Assembly: GCF_003933735.1 (NCBI RefSeq)
Contig: NZ_RSED01000003.1
Location: forward strand, 124,001 to 188,000
Reading direction: 5' to 3'
Source: Aquabacterium soli
GTDB lineage: Bacteria > Pseudomonadota > Gammaproteobacteria > Burkholderiales > Burkholderiaceae_C
Length of the DNA stretch: 64,000 bases
In this document: in pieces, positions 1 to 10,948 of the stretch
Layout of the letters: each line of letters starts with the position of its first letter
How positions within the stretch are numbered: position 1 is the first letter of the stretch
Position numbers and translations under genes: made by a program
Notes under the pieces: model-generated
Databases searched by the model: none
The model's input: the letters and a program-made list of their open reading frames with translations, nothing else
Told to the model about the DNA's origin: nothing

Positions 1-1287
1 CCAAGCCAGGCGCATGCCTCGCAAGGCGGGTGCCATCAGAAACTGCCAGGCGGCCAGCAGGCCCACCAGGGCGCCCAGTGGTGCCGAGACGCTGCCGATC
101 CACCAGGTCAGGCCTGTCCACAATGCCAGTTGGAAGATCCACGCCAACGGTGCATAAGCGATCAGCCACGGGGGCTCGCCAGGCGTTTCCGTCAGATCAT
201 CGGATACGGAGCCAGGTTGTGCTGCCAGCCACCGGCGCAGACGCTGGCCCCACCATTGGCGGCTGCGCAAGGCCAGGTTGGGCAACCCCAGCGCATCGGT
301 CATGACGTGGTAGCCGTCCAGCCGCTGCAATGGGTTGGCGTTGAACAGCAGGGTGGACACGCCTGCGGTGAACCACACCACGAAGCCCAGATCCTGCAGC
401 AGCCCCGGTGGGCTCAGGCGCCAGGCCCACAGGCCCAGTGCGGCCAAGGCCAGTTCGGCCAGGATGCCGGCGGCACTGACCAGTGCGCGTTGGCGTGCCC
501 TCGTGAAACAATGCGCGGCCGATGCATCCACGTAAGGGATCGGCATCAGCAGCATCAGCGTGATGCCGGCCTCGCGCACCTCGCCGCCCCAGCGCTGCAC
601 CGCCAGGCCATGCGCCAGTTCGTGCCAGGCCTTGATGAGGGGGTACACCAGTGCGGCCAGCAGCAGGTAGCGAGGCGTGGTGATCCAGGTGTGGGCGTGT
701 GCCTTCAGCGCCGCGCCGTGCAGCACCAGGCCTGCCAGCAGGGCCATGAACAGCAGGCCCCACAGCACGGCGCCGGTGGGCGAGAACAGTGCCCGCCCCA
801 AAGGGGCCCACGCGGTCAGCAAGCGATGCGGATCCCACAAGGGCAGGCGCCAGGCCAGCAGGCTGTTGGCACGCGGCGGGGTATCCGCCCGTGATGAGGG
901 ACCGTCGATCTGCAGGGGTGTGAGCGCTGGACTTCTGTCGGCCGCCGGCGCATCGAAGGCCAGCAAGCCATGCTGCTGCAGTTGCGTGACCACGGCCACG
1001 ATGTCGTCCTGGCTGGGCGGATCATCACGCCGATGCTCAACGGCCTGGTGTTCGAGCAGCGTCCAGAGCTGTTGCAGTGTGCGGCGGCCATCCAGCCTGC
1101 CGGCCACCTCGTAGGCCGCCGCGTTGAGTCGGCAGGCCGTGCCACCACGTGCGCGCAGCACGTGCCAGCGTTCCCCTCGCAGCCACAGCCGGTTCACCGT
1201 GGCGTCGTCACTCAGGCGTGGGCGCCAGTCGGCCACCCGGTGCCACTGCGGGCTGGCCAGCGGGTTGAACGTGGCGGGCTGCACCAT
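1..1287 (-). CDS. M50 (site-2-protease-like) membrane metallopeptidase with PqqD-like N-terminal domain, partial at window edge
   Basis: The frame stays open for 429 codons from ATG 1287 to the window edge, so the C-terminus is missing. Residues 40-112 have the shape of a PqqD-like winged helix: an R-x-R strand, a DGRRT turn near 66-70 and a final helix ending QQHGLLAFD. Hydrophobic helices follow from about 172. Zinc motif HELAH lies at 222-226 and the second M50 motif NPLQRLDG at 319-324, with Asp323 the expected third ligand. Further helices span 265-310 and 375-420. The start codon shares one base with the stop of the HlyD-like gene (TGATG), implying translational coupling. M50 proteins cleave or handle membrane-embedded peptides; PqqD-like domains bind leader peptides of RiPP precursors. 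I infer peptide maturation or export; the substrate is unknown. Confidence 0.85.
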   Translation of the reverse strand, partial: MVQPATFNPLASPQWHRVADWRPRLSDDATVNRLWLRGERWHVLRARGGTACRLNAAAYEVAGRLDGRRTLQQLWTLLEHQAVEHRRDDPPSQDDIVAVVTQLQQHGLLAFDAPAADRSPALTPLQIDGPSSRADTPPRANSLLAWRLPLWDPHRLLTAWAPLGRALFSPTGAVLWGLLFMALLAGLVLHGAALKAHAHTWITTPRYLLLAALVYPLIKAWHELAHGLAVQRWGGEVREAGITLMLLMPIPYVDASAAHCFTRARQRALVSAAGILAELALAALGLWAWRLSPPGLLQDLGFVVWFTAGVSTLLFNANPLQRLDGYHVMTDALGLPNLALRSRQWWGQRLRRWLAAQPGSVSDDLTETPGEPPWLIAYAPLAWIFQLALWTGLTWWIGSVSAPLGALVGLLAAWQFLMAPALRGMRLAW

Positions 1288-2708
1288 CACCAGGCCCACC
1301 ACAGAAACCGCAACCGATCCGCCAGGGGCCGCAACCAGGCCCACAGCAGCGGCCGCCAGCCCACGTGCACCTTGGCCTGTCCCATCAGGCCCGGCCGCAG
1401 ATCGTCGGGCAGTGCCCCCTCGAAATCGGCCTGGACCTCAAAGACATTGCGGCCTTCCCGCGCCACACCCAGCGGCGTGATGCGCATCACCTGAAGAGCC
1501 TGGGTGTCCCAGGGCAGGGCAGACAGGGCCATCTGCCCATGCTGGCCCACCTTCACGCGGGCAATGTCGGCCTCGTCGATGTCGATGATGACGCGAAAGC
1601 GCTGAGTGGCGGCGACTGTCATCAGCGCGTCGCCCTGCTTCACTGGCGCACCGATGGACTGGCTCAGGTCGCCCTGGATCAGCACGCCATCGAAGGGCGC
1701 CTTGAGCTGCGAGCGCTTGAGCTGTTCGTCGATCAGTGCCAACTGAGCTTGCGCCTCTTCGAGCCGAGACAGGCTCAGGGCGGCTTCTGCACGGTCAGCC
1801 CGGGTCATGGCGGCGGCGTAGGCGTTGTCCTGTTGGGCGATCTGGCTGGCCCAGCGGTCACGCTCCAGCTTGAGATCCTGCTCGGCCAGGTCGGCCAGCA
1901 CCTGGCCGGCCTTCACGCGGTCGCCGGGGTGCGCATGCGTGGCCTTGATGAATCCATCGGTGGGTGCCGACAGCACGCGCTGCTGCACGCCCTCAATGCG
2001 GGCGCGCCCGCCCACGCGATCCGGCAGTGGCAGCAAGGCCAGCGCGAGCGTGGCCAGCGCGGCAGCGCGCCACCAACGCTGCCGGCTCCAGCGCGCATGC
2101 CATTGACGCCAGGCCTGGTGCGCATGCCAATGCCACGGGCGCTCCGCACGCCGCTGCACGGCCAGCAGCGGAGCCACGGAGCTCAGCAGCGTGGTCAGCA
2201 GAGCTTCCTGAGGGGCATGGCGGCGGGCATCGGTGTCTGCCCAGCCCAGCAGAACCGCACCCAAGGGTTGGCGGCCGCCTGGCAAGGGCAGGGTGCACAC
2301 GGCCTGCACGGTCTCGCGGGCCAGGGCCTGCTGTGCACGTGTCATCCAGGGGCCGTCGGGACGGTCGGCTCCGGGTGAGGCCAAGGCCACGCCTTGGTCC
2401 ACGGCCTCTTCCACGGCATCCTTGATCAAGGCGTTAGGGACGGGGACCACGTGCCAACTGGGCGGATGGCCGTGGCCCGCGGCACGGACCTCAAAGGCTT
2501 CTGCCGCATGCCCATTCTCGTACCACACCAGCACGGTGCGCTGGGCACCTGTGCGTTCGAGCAAGGCACACAGCAGCGCTTTCAGGCTGCCCTGAAGATG
2601 GGGCTGGGCGGCCATGGCGGCCGGCAGATCAGCGAAGGGGTTGCCGGAAGGTGCAACAACCTCATCCGCTGCCTGCCATGCCGGTTGGGTGGGCGTCGCG
2701 GGCGGCAA
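1287..2708 (-). CDS. GAF-domain HlyD-family membrane-fusion adaptor protein
   Basis: 473 aa. Residues 30-185 read as a GAF-like sensory domain on the cytoplasmic side. A single membrane helix follows at about 214-229. After it comes a HlyD-type barrel/lipoyl region starting near 238, with the typical stretch APTDGFIKATHAHPGDRVKAG at about 248-268, then a coiled-coil hairpin to about 345 and a beta-barrel with VIIDIDEADIARVKVGQ. The C-terminal Trp-rich tail may touch the membrane. HlyD proteins bridge an inner-membrane partner to an outer-membrane channel; here the partner is the coupled M50 protein downstream. It begins 20 nt after the histidine kinase gene in the same operon. A GAF domain fused to an adaptor is uncommon. 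No ABC transporter or TolC gene is visible, though the operon continues beyond the window. Confidence 0.85.
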   Translation of the reverse strand: MPPATPTQPAWQAADEVVAPSGNPFADLPAAMAAQPHLQGSLKALLCALLERTGAQRTVLVWYENGHAAEAFEVRAAGHGHPPSWHVVPVPNALIKDAVEEAVDQGVALASPGADRPDGPWMTRAQQALARETVQAVCTLPLPGGRQPLGAVLLGWADTDARRHAPQEALLTTLLSSVAPLLAVQRRAERPWHWHAHQAWRQWHARWSRQRWWRAAALATLALALLPLPDRVGGRARIEGVQQRVLSAPTDGFIKATHAHPGDRVKAGQVLADLAEQDLKLERDRWASQIAQQDNAYAAAMTRADRAEAALSLSRLEEAQAQLALIDEQLKRSQLKAPFDGVLIQGDLSQSIGAPVKQGDALMTVAATQRFRVIIDIDEADIARVKVGQHGQMALSALPWDTQALQVMRITPLGVAREGRNVFEVQADFEGALPDDLRPGLMGQAKVHVGWRPLLWAWLRPLADRLRFLWWAW

Positions 2709-2728
2709 AGGGTGATCCGGGCTTGCGC

Positions 2729-3349
2729 TCAGGGCAGCCAGAGCTCAAAGCGCACACCGCCTTCGGGGCGGTTGTCCATGCTGGCGCGGCCAATGCGTTC
2801 ACCACACCGGTGTGCCTTGGCAACGGCCTCGCAGAGCATGGTGCCCAGGCCGGTCGAGTGGTCGTTGGGGTCCACGGCGCCCAGGCCTGGGCCATCGTCC
2901 TCGACCACCAGCACCAGGTAATCAGCGTCCTGGCGGGCACGCAAGGTCACTTCCTTGCGTGCAAAACGGCTGGCGTTGTGCAGGGCGGCTTCCATCGCCA
3001 TGGACACCAACCGGCGGTCCAGGTACCAGAACGCAGGCACCGACTGATCCTGCAGCAGGCGCACGCGAGGGTTGCTGGGCAGGGTCATGGCCTTGATCTG
3101 CGCCATGCGCGTGAGCGATTGCAGCAGTTCGATGGGCGATTCATCTTCGCTGTGTGCGGCCAGCCCGTCGGACGAGCCATACACGGCCAGGAACTGCACG
3201 AACTGGCGGCGCAGTTCTGTGCAATGGATGTAGGCCGTGTGGGCCAGCACCGGATCGGGTTCATCGATCAAGGCTTCGAGCTCGCCCTCAAGCGATCCCA
3301 GGGCGTTCTTGAGATCGTGTGCGATCAGGGTGAGTGTGGTCGACTCCAT
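2729..3349 (-). CDS. Small soluble sensor histidine kinase (catalytic core only)
   Basis: 206 aa with no membrane segment and no N-terminal sensor. The phospho-acceptor motif HDLKN is at 11-15, a shortened N box with His124-Asn125 follows, G1 box DDGPGLG is at 151-157 and G2 box TGLGT at 166-170. Together they give a minimal dimerisation/phosphotransfer domain plus ATPase domain. Such cores usually take input from a partner. The TPR response regulator lies 13 nt upstream in the same operon and is the obvious cognate partner, so input may come through its TPR domain or the GAF domain of the downstream adaptor (inference). It could act as a phosphatase rather than a kinase. Confidence 0.85.
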   Translation of the reverse strand: MESTTLTLIAHDLKNALGSLEGELEALIDEPDPVLAHTAYIHCTELRRQFVQFLAVYGSSDGLAAHSEDESPIELLQSLTRMAQIKAMTLPSNPRVRLLQDQSVPAFWYLDRRLVSMAMEAALHNASRFARKEVTLRARQDADYLVLVVEDDGPGLGAVDPNDHSTGLGTMLCEAVAKAHRCGERIGRASMDNRPEGGVRFELWLP

Positions 3350-3362
3350 CCAGCGTCCCCGG

Positions 3363-5003
3363 TCAGTGCGTCGCGGACGACGCTTCCAGCGAGGCCAGTG
3401 TCTCGCGGAAGTATCGACGCATCATGGTGACGCGGTCATTGGAGGGCATCAGGGTCTCCAGGCGCGTGAGGTACTGGCGCACGCGCTCGACCATGTCCGC
3501 GTTGAACTCTTTTTTGAGGCGCAGGGCCATGCAGTTGATCTGCGTGGCTTGCAGCAGGGCACCGGTGTTCTCGGGATAGTCGCGGATCACGGTTTCGATG
3601 GCCTGGACGGCTTCGTCGATCTGGCTGTTGCCCAGCAGCTTGCGGGCATCCTGCACGCGGGTGGTGAGTGCCGCTGCGGCGGCCAGGACGATGGCGTCCA
3701 TCTTGTCGTCGTGTCCCGTGTCGCGCAGCGCATTGCCGATCATCTGCTTGATGCGCGGGTTCTCATGGTCGGCACTGATGGCTGTTTCCATCAGCTTGAG
3801 GCCTTCTGCTTCATGCCCGGCCATCAGCTCGGCCTTGGCCAGGGCGATGGTGGCGAAGTCGGCCTTGCCCTTGCGCAGGGTTTCGCGGGCCCGCTTGAGG
3901 GCCTTGTCCGACTCGGTGCCGTCGCCGGCCTTGGCGTGGGCCTGGGCCTGCAGGGCCTGAGAGACGTTCTCGAAGGTCGGGGTATTTTTGTAGGCGACAG
4001 CGCTGTCGCCCAGCACCTTCAGGGCCTCGGCCGTATCACCCCGGTCCACCAGGGTCTGGGCCAGCAGCAAGGTGTCCTGCGGCTGTGCAATCACAGAGCC
4101 CTTGGTGGCCTTGGCCACCTTCTGCAGGTAGTCCTTGGCCGAATCCAGATCGCCATTGCGGTAGGCGCTCTCGCCGGCCAGGCGGTGGCGGCGGGCCGAA
4201 GGCACCACGGCGGCGGCATCGCGCAGCACCCACATGGCGGCTTGAGCATCGCCCTGGGCTTCGAGCGCCTCGGCCATCACGTCGTAGGCGGCCACGTTCT
4301 TCTCGCCCTCGCGCGAGCCCATGATCTGCTGGGCCAGTTGCTTGGCCTCCTCGAACTGGCCGGCGGCCTTGTGGGCGCGTGCCAGGCCCAGTTGGGCCCA
4401 GACCAGCTGCGGACGCTTCTCCAGCGCGTGGCGGTAGACCTCCTTGGCGTCCTGGTGGCGGCCCAGTTGCAGCAGGGCCTGGCCCTTGATCTGCAGCACG
4501 GCCATGTACCAACGGTTCTGCGCCGTGAGCAGCTTGTCGCACTCCAGCACGGCCCCGGCCAGGTCTTCCTTGGCCAGCCGCTGGTTGATGGGCAGCAGGG
4601 CCTCGCGCTTGTCGAGCAGGGCTTTCAGGCGGTCTTCGATGTCGCTGGCCGTGATGGGCTTGAGCAGGTAGGCGTCGGGGTGGTGCTCGGTCGCCGCCGC
4701 CACGGAGGCATAGGAGCTCTCGGCCGTGACCATGAAGAACAGGCAGTCGGCGCCCAGCGTGCCGGTGTCGCGCAGGTGTTCGAACAACTGCTGGCCGTCG
4801 GTCTTGTTGTTGAGGTTGTAGTCGCACAGGATCAGCCCGTAGCGGCGCGACTTGATCAGGCGCGCGGCGTCCTCGGCGTTCGAGGCCACATCGATCTTGG
4901 CGATGCCCAGTTGGGAAAGTTGTCCTCTCAGCGTGGTCTGCTGCACCGCCATGTCGTCGATGACGAGGGCCTGGATGCCGGAGAACCGAGTCTGAATAGC
5001 CAT
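3363..5003 (-). CDS. Response regulator with C-terminal tetratricopeptide repeats
   Basis: 546 aa. The N-terminal receiver (1-130) has acidic residues Asp16/Asp17, phospho-acceptor Asp61 in LCDYNL, Thr93 and Lys115 in LLKPIT. The rest is a long run of TPR-like helical pairs, for example AVLQIKGQALLQLGRHQDAK and AQLGLARAHKAAGQFEEAK. There is no DNA-binding domain, so output is likely through protein contacts. It is the first gene of a minus-strand operon with the soluble kinase, the GAF-HlyD adaptor and the M50 protease, suggesting control of that membrane machine at protein level (inference). Receiver-TPR proteins occur in several Gammaproteobacteria and Betaproteobacteria, mostly without a known role. 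Confidence 0.85.
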   Translation of the reverse strand: MAIQTRFSGIQALVIDDMAVQQTTLRGQLSQLGIAKIDVASNAEDAARLIKSRRYGLILCDYNLNNKTDGQQLFEHLRDTGTLGADCLFFMVTAESSYASVAAATEHHPDAYLLKPITASDIEDRLKALLDKREALLPINQRLAKEDLAGAVLECDKLLTAQNRWYMAVLQIKGQALLQLGRHQDAKEVYRHALEKRPQLVWAQLGLARAHKAAGQFEEAKQLAQQIMGSREGEKNVAAYDVMAEALEAQGDAQAAMWVLRDAAAVVPSARRHRLAGESAYRNGDLDSAKDYLQKVAKATKGSVIAQPQDTLLLAQTLVDRGDTAEALKVLGDSAVAYKNTPTFENVSQALQAQAHAKAGDGTESDKALKRARETLRKGKADFATIALAKAELMAGHEAEGLKLMETAISADHENPRIKQMIGNALRDTGHDDKMDAIVLAAAAALTTRVQDARKLLGNSQIDEAVQAIETVIRDYPENTGALLQATQINCMALRLKKEFNADMVERVRQYLTRLETLMPSNDRVTMMRRYFRETLASLEASSATH

Positions 5004-5104
5004 AGCGTCTCACTCGTGGTTCGGAAGGGGCGGAACGCGCAAGCGCCGCGTGTCGGCCTGTGAATGCACCGACCCATACCGTGCGTTTTCGGCATCCGGG
5101 AGCG

Positions 5105-5145
5105 CAACTTGAGTTCTGCACAAATACAGGGCTCAAGTTTGTCAA
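5105..5145 (-). promoter_or_regulatory. Inverted repeat overlapping a candidate promoter of the TPR-regulator operon
   Basis: Arms AACTTGAG (5106-5113) and CTCAAGTT (5132-5139) form an 8-bp inverted repeat with an 18-bp centre. Directly beside the right arm, on the minus strand, is a perfect -35 hexamer TTGACA (5145-5140); the matching -10 is weak. ACTTGA appears three times in this short stretch. This looks like an operator for a dimeric regulator about 105 nt upstream of the start at 5003. Confidence 0.4.
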
Positions 5146-5168
5146 GTGCATTTTGTCTCGGTCCATGG

Positions 5169-5192
5169 AAAAAGGCACCCGAAGGTGCCTTT
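5169..5192 (-). terminator. Rho-independent terminator downstream of dnaJ
   Basis: On the minus strand, AAAGGCACC pairs with GGTGCCTTT across a stable TTCG tetraloop, and the T run continues past the stem. It sits 30 nt after the dnaJ stop and before the next minus-strand operon. Confidence 0.9.
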
Positions 5193-5221
5193 GTCAGTGG
5201 GGTAAACCGAAGCTGGTCCCA

Positions 5222-6379
<1,158 letters not shown>

Positions 6380-6392
6380 GCGATTGAATCCT

Positions 6393-7598
6393 TCAGGGGG
6401 CGGCCTTGAACGGCTCACCCCAGGTCATTTCCTTGCGGACATCCCAGCCCAGCCAGTCAGCGCACAGGCGCTGCTCGCAAGGGCGGGTGTGCACGACGTT
6501 CAGTGTGGTGGCTTCCAGCGATTCGCTCGAACCCGTCACGCCCAGATCGGACGCCTTTCTGCGCCCATCGAGCTGTCCCAGCACCACGGCGGTGTCCAGT
6601 TTGCCGAAGGTGTCGGAGTTGACGCCCTTGAGCAGCAGCCCGGCGTAGCTGTACCCGCTCCGGTCGGCATCCGTCACCCAGGCCACGGTGGGACTGAGCA
6701 TGCGGTCCAGCCTCACGGTCAGGGCCACCGTCTTGCCTTGCCACTTGAAGGGGTCCTTGTCGGCCTGTGCGGCCGTCAGCCAAGCATGCACATTATGGTC
6801 GGCGCTGAGCCGGTGGAAGGTCTGGCGTGCCTGGGCCCGCTTGGCGCTGCGTTCGGCATCGGCCTGTTGCTGACGCACGGCGGCAGAGGCATCGTTGCGG
6901 TAGGCCCGCACCTGGGCGGGCTTGCCGTTGTCCAGCACCACCGCACCCTTGGCCAGCGCCAGGGGCTCCTGCCCCTTGTCATCCGGCGTGAGCGGTGCCC
7001 GCCACAGCACGACTTCGGTCGAGCGGAACGGGGCATTGCTCGGGCACGCGGACACGAAGGCCTGCTGGGCTGACTGCATGCGGGCCTGCACCAGTTCGTC
7101 GTCTTCGACCTTGAAGCCGGCAGGCACCACCAGCGCCACATGTTCAATCTCGCACAGGTTCACCGGCCCCCTGGAAGGCGCGCGGTGCACCCACAGTGCA
7201 CGAGCATCGCCCACGGTGCCACGGTCGCTGAGGACCAGGTTGCTGCGCCAGGCGTCCAGCGTGCCCTTGAAGGCCTGGTCGGCGATGAACACGCCTTGGC
7301 GGAACGTGCCATCCCAGGTCTCGTCGGGCACCTCCTTGCCTTCGGCCAGGCGGTAGGGGTTGAGCCACACCGCCTTGCCACGGCCTTCGGCCTTGCCCTT
7401 GACGCAGGGGCCCTGGTAGCGCACAGGCTGCTTGTCATCGCCCAGGGACCAGGGGCCCCACACGGCACAGTTGCTGCCCGGGCTGGTGATGAAGTCGGCA
7501 GCCCGCACAGGCGGGCATGCCAGCGCCGCCAGCGCCAGCAGGGATGCCAGTGGGCCAGGGCGGTGGAATGCTCGGAGCGCTTGGGTGAAAGAACGCAT
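6393..7598 (-). CDS. Secreted protein of unknown function between dnaK and dnaJ (MORN-like segment)
   Basis: 401 aa. A signal peptide covers about 1-33, ending VRA before ADF. Residues 60-105 resemble MORN-type strands ([21 protein letters not shown]). The remainder is mixed alpha/beta with an Ala/Gln-rich helical stretch near 245-262 and no catalytic motif I recognise. It sits in the gap between dnaK and dnaJ, which are usually neighbours, and has only 13 nt to dnaJ, so it is probably transcribed with the chaperones under heat stress (inference). Function unknown; it is clearly coding because codon use and spacing match its neighbours. Confidence 0.75.
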   Translation of the reverse strand: MRSFTQALRAFHRPGPLASLLALAALACPPVRAADFITSPGSNCAVWGPWSLGDDKQPVRYQGPCVKGKAEGRGKAVWLNPYRLAEGKEVPDETWDGTFRQGVFIADQAFKGTLDAWRSNLVLSDRGTVGDARALWVHRAPSRGPVNLCEIEHVALVVPAGFKVEDDELVQARMQSAQQAFVSACPSNAPFRSTEVVLWRAPLTPDDKGQEPLALAKGAVVLDNGKPAQVRAYRNDASAAVRQQQADAERSAKRAQARQTFHRLSADHNVHAWLTAAQADKDPFKWQGKTVALTVRLDRMLSPTVAWVTDADRSGYSYAGLLLKGVNSDTFGKLDTAVVLGQLDGRRKASDLGVTGSSESLEATTLNVVHTRPCEQRLCADWLGWDVRKEMTWGEPFKAAP

Positions 7599-7685
7599 GG
7601 GTGAGTCTGACGGGTTTCAGGGCCGAGAAACGCGCTCGGCACGAAGGGTGCTCAGGCCGCGGCCTTCGCACCGATCGTGCCGATC

Positions 7686-7701
7686 GATCACTGCGAAGTG
7701 A

Positions 7702-7703
<2 letters not shown>
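7686..7703 (-). other. Perfect hairpin at the dnaK stop codon
   Basis: GATCACT and AGTGATC form a 7-bp stem around a GCGA loop (TCGC on the coding strand). The hairpin overlaps the dnaK stop codon. No T run follows, so it is more likely an mRNA-end stabiliser or processing element than a terminator. Confidence 0.5.
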
Positions 7704-9654
<1,951 letters not shown>

Positions 9655-9730
9655 GTTCAGTAATCTCCTTAAGCGGGGTGGCCGCGCGGTGGCTGGCCTG
9701 TTGTCGCTGTACTTGTGTGTGTTTTTGAGG

Positions 9731-9757
9731 TTTTCAAGCCCTTTGAGGGCCTGAAAA
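9731..9757 (-). other. Hairpin in the grpE-dnaK intergenic region
   Basis: TTTTCAAGCCCT pairs with AGGGCCTGAAAA with one mismatch around TTG. It lies 15 nt after the grpE stop. There is no clean T run downstream on the minus strand, so it may be a partial terminator or an RNA-processing site that sets the grpE:dnaK ratio. Confidence 0.4.
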
Positions 9758-9771
9758 GGCGCTTTTTCTGC

Positions 9772-10308
9772 TTATTTGGGCGCTGCCACCGTGACCAGGG
9801 CTGGGCGCAGGATGCGATCGGCGATCAAGTAGCCCTTCTGCAGCACACCGACCACGGTGTTGGGCTCTTGATCGGCCGGAATCATGCTGATGGCCTGGTG
9901 GTGGTGGGGGTCGAATCGGGTGCCTGCGGAGGGATTGATCTCGAGCACCTTGTTGCGCTCCAGCGCGGCCGACAACTGGCGCAGCGTGGCGTGCACGCCT
10001 TCGAGCACCGTGGCCGCGGGAGCATCGGGCTGGCTCACGTGGGTGGCAATGGCGGCCTCCAGGCTGTCCTTCACGGGCAGCAGGCTGTCGGCGAAGGACT
10101 CGACCGCGAACTTGCGAGCCTTGCTCACTTCTTCTTCAGAGCGGCGGCGCGTGTTCTCGGCCTCGGCCTTGGCGCGGAGGTAGGCATCAGAGACCTCGGC
10201 GTGCTTGGCCTGCAATTCCGCGAATTGCTGTTCCAGGGACAGGGCCGCGTCGTTGGCTTGGGCGCCAGGAGCATCGGCCGGATCCGGGTAGACGGGTGTG
10301 TCGCTCAT
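9772..10308 (-). CDS. grpE: Nucleotide exchange factor GrpE
   Basis: 178 aa. GrpE releases ADP from DnaK and acts as a thermosensor. The N-terminus is acidic and disordered, residues 25-70 form the long helix ([31 protein letters not shown]), and the C-terminal beta domain carries the GrpE signature region ending [19 protein letters not shown] chose ATG 10308 (MSDTPVYPD); an upstream ATG at 10359 would add 17 residues unlike the family and would place the start before the predicted sigma-32 transcript. First gene of the grpE-dnaK-x-dnaJ series. Confidence 0.95.
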   Translation of the reverse strand: MSDTPVYPDPADAPGAQANDAALSLEQQFAELQAKHAEVSDAYLRAKAEAENTRRRSEEEVSKARKFAVESFADSLLPVKDSLEAAIATHVSQPDAPAATVLEGVHATLRQLSAALERNKVLEINPSAGTRFDPHHHQAISMIPADQEPNTVVGVLQKGYLIADRILRPALVTVAAPK

Positions 10309-10342
10309 CTCGGTGTCTTTGGAAAATTGGAAAACCCTGCGC

Positions 10343-10370
10343 ATATCAGGGCGGCTCAAGCCCCTTCAAG
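10343..10370 (-). promoter_or_regulatory. Sigma-32 (RpoH)-type heat-shock promoter before grpE
   Basis: On the minus strand CTTGAAG (10370-10364), 13 nt, then CCTGATAT (10350-10343). The E. coli RpoH consensus is CTTGAAA / CCCCATNT, so most positions match. The predicted start is about 28 nt before the grpE ATG. No CIRCE element is visible nearby, which fits RpoH rather than HrcA control. Confidence 0.65.
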
Positions 10371-10384
10371 AGGACGCCAGGAAG

Positions 10385-10417
10385 AAAAACCGGCCATTTT
10401 GTAACAAAATTGACCGG
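10385..10417 (-). terminator. Rho-independent terminator downstream of hslR
   Basis: Minus strand: CCGG, then ATTTTGT and ACAAAAT arms around a single T, then CCGG followed by TTTTT. The stem has a small internal bulge. It separates hslR from the grpE promoter. Confidence 0.7.
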
Positions 10418-10493
10418 CGCCTAGCTGGCCAGCGCATCACCACGGCATTGTTGCCCTCTTTGCGGCTGGCGATGTTGTCGCCCGGGATGCGGG

Positions 10494-10931
10494 TCAGCCG
10501 TGGTCCTTGTCCACGCTGGCGGACCAGCGCTGCCAGTCGGCCAAGTCTCGGCGGTCGCGCTTGGTGGGGCGGCCTTGCTGGAGGGTGTCGGCCGGCTCCA
10601 CCCCCTGGCGTCTCTGCTCGGCGTACTGCTGGCGGCGCTGGATGCTGCCGGGGGTCTCTGTGTAGAGCAGTTGGGCTTGCGGAGCGGGGCCTCGAACGGC
10701 GCTCAGGGCCTGCACGACGACGGTGCGAACGAGCCCACCGGCCTGGCGCATGTCCACCCGGTCACCGGGGCGCAGTTCGCGCGAGGCCTTGGCCACCTGT
10801 TCGTTGACCTGGATGCGGCCCTTGTCGATGTCTTCGGCGGCCAGGCTGCGGGTCTTGTAGAAGCGGGCGGCCCACAGCCATTTGTCCAGACGGAGACGGT
10901 CTTGCACAGCGGGCGCTGATCTGTCGTTCAT
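10494..10931 (-). CDS. hslR: Heat-shock protein 15-like S4-domain RNA-binding protein
   Basis: 145 aa. An S4 RNA-binding domain is at about 12-75 (RLDKWLWAARFYKTRSLAAE, then GRIQVNEQVAKASRELRPGD), followed by a basic C-terminal tail with RPTKRDRRDL, the layout of Hsp15. In E. coli Hsp15 binds stalled 50S subunits carrying nascent chains after heat shock. Start ATG 10931 gives the S4 domain right after a short polar N-terminus; an upstream in-frame ATG near 11030 would overlap the neighbouring membrane-protein gene. Its position just upstream of the chaperone cluster fits a stress role. Confidence 0.85.
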   Translation of the reverse strand: MNDRSAPAVQDRLRLDKWLWAARFYKTRSLAAEDIDKGRIQVNEQVAKASRELRPGDRVDMRQAGGLVRTVVVQALSAVRGPAPQAQLLYTETPGSIQRRQQYAEQRRQGVEPADTLQQGRPTKRDRRDLADWQRWSASVDKDHG

Positions 10932-10948
10932 GGCCGTGTCAAAGGTTG

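Noticed and set aside
3237-5063. A 608-codon plus-strand frame opposite the TPR response regulator
   Set aside because: Its product is Gly/Leu/Val/Gln-rich and motif-free, while the opposite strand encodes an intact receiver and TPR repeats.
9655-10493. CIRCE (HrcA) operator near grpE or dnaK
   Set aside because: No TTAGCACTC/GAGTGCTAA-type inverted repeat is present on either strand.
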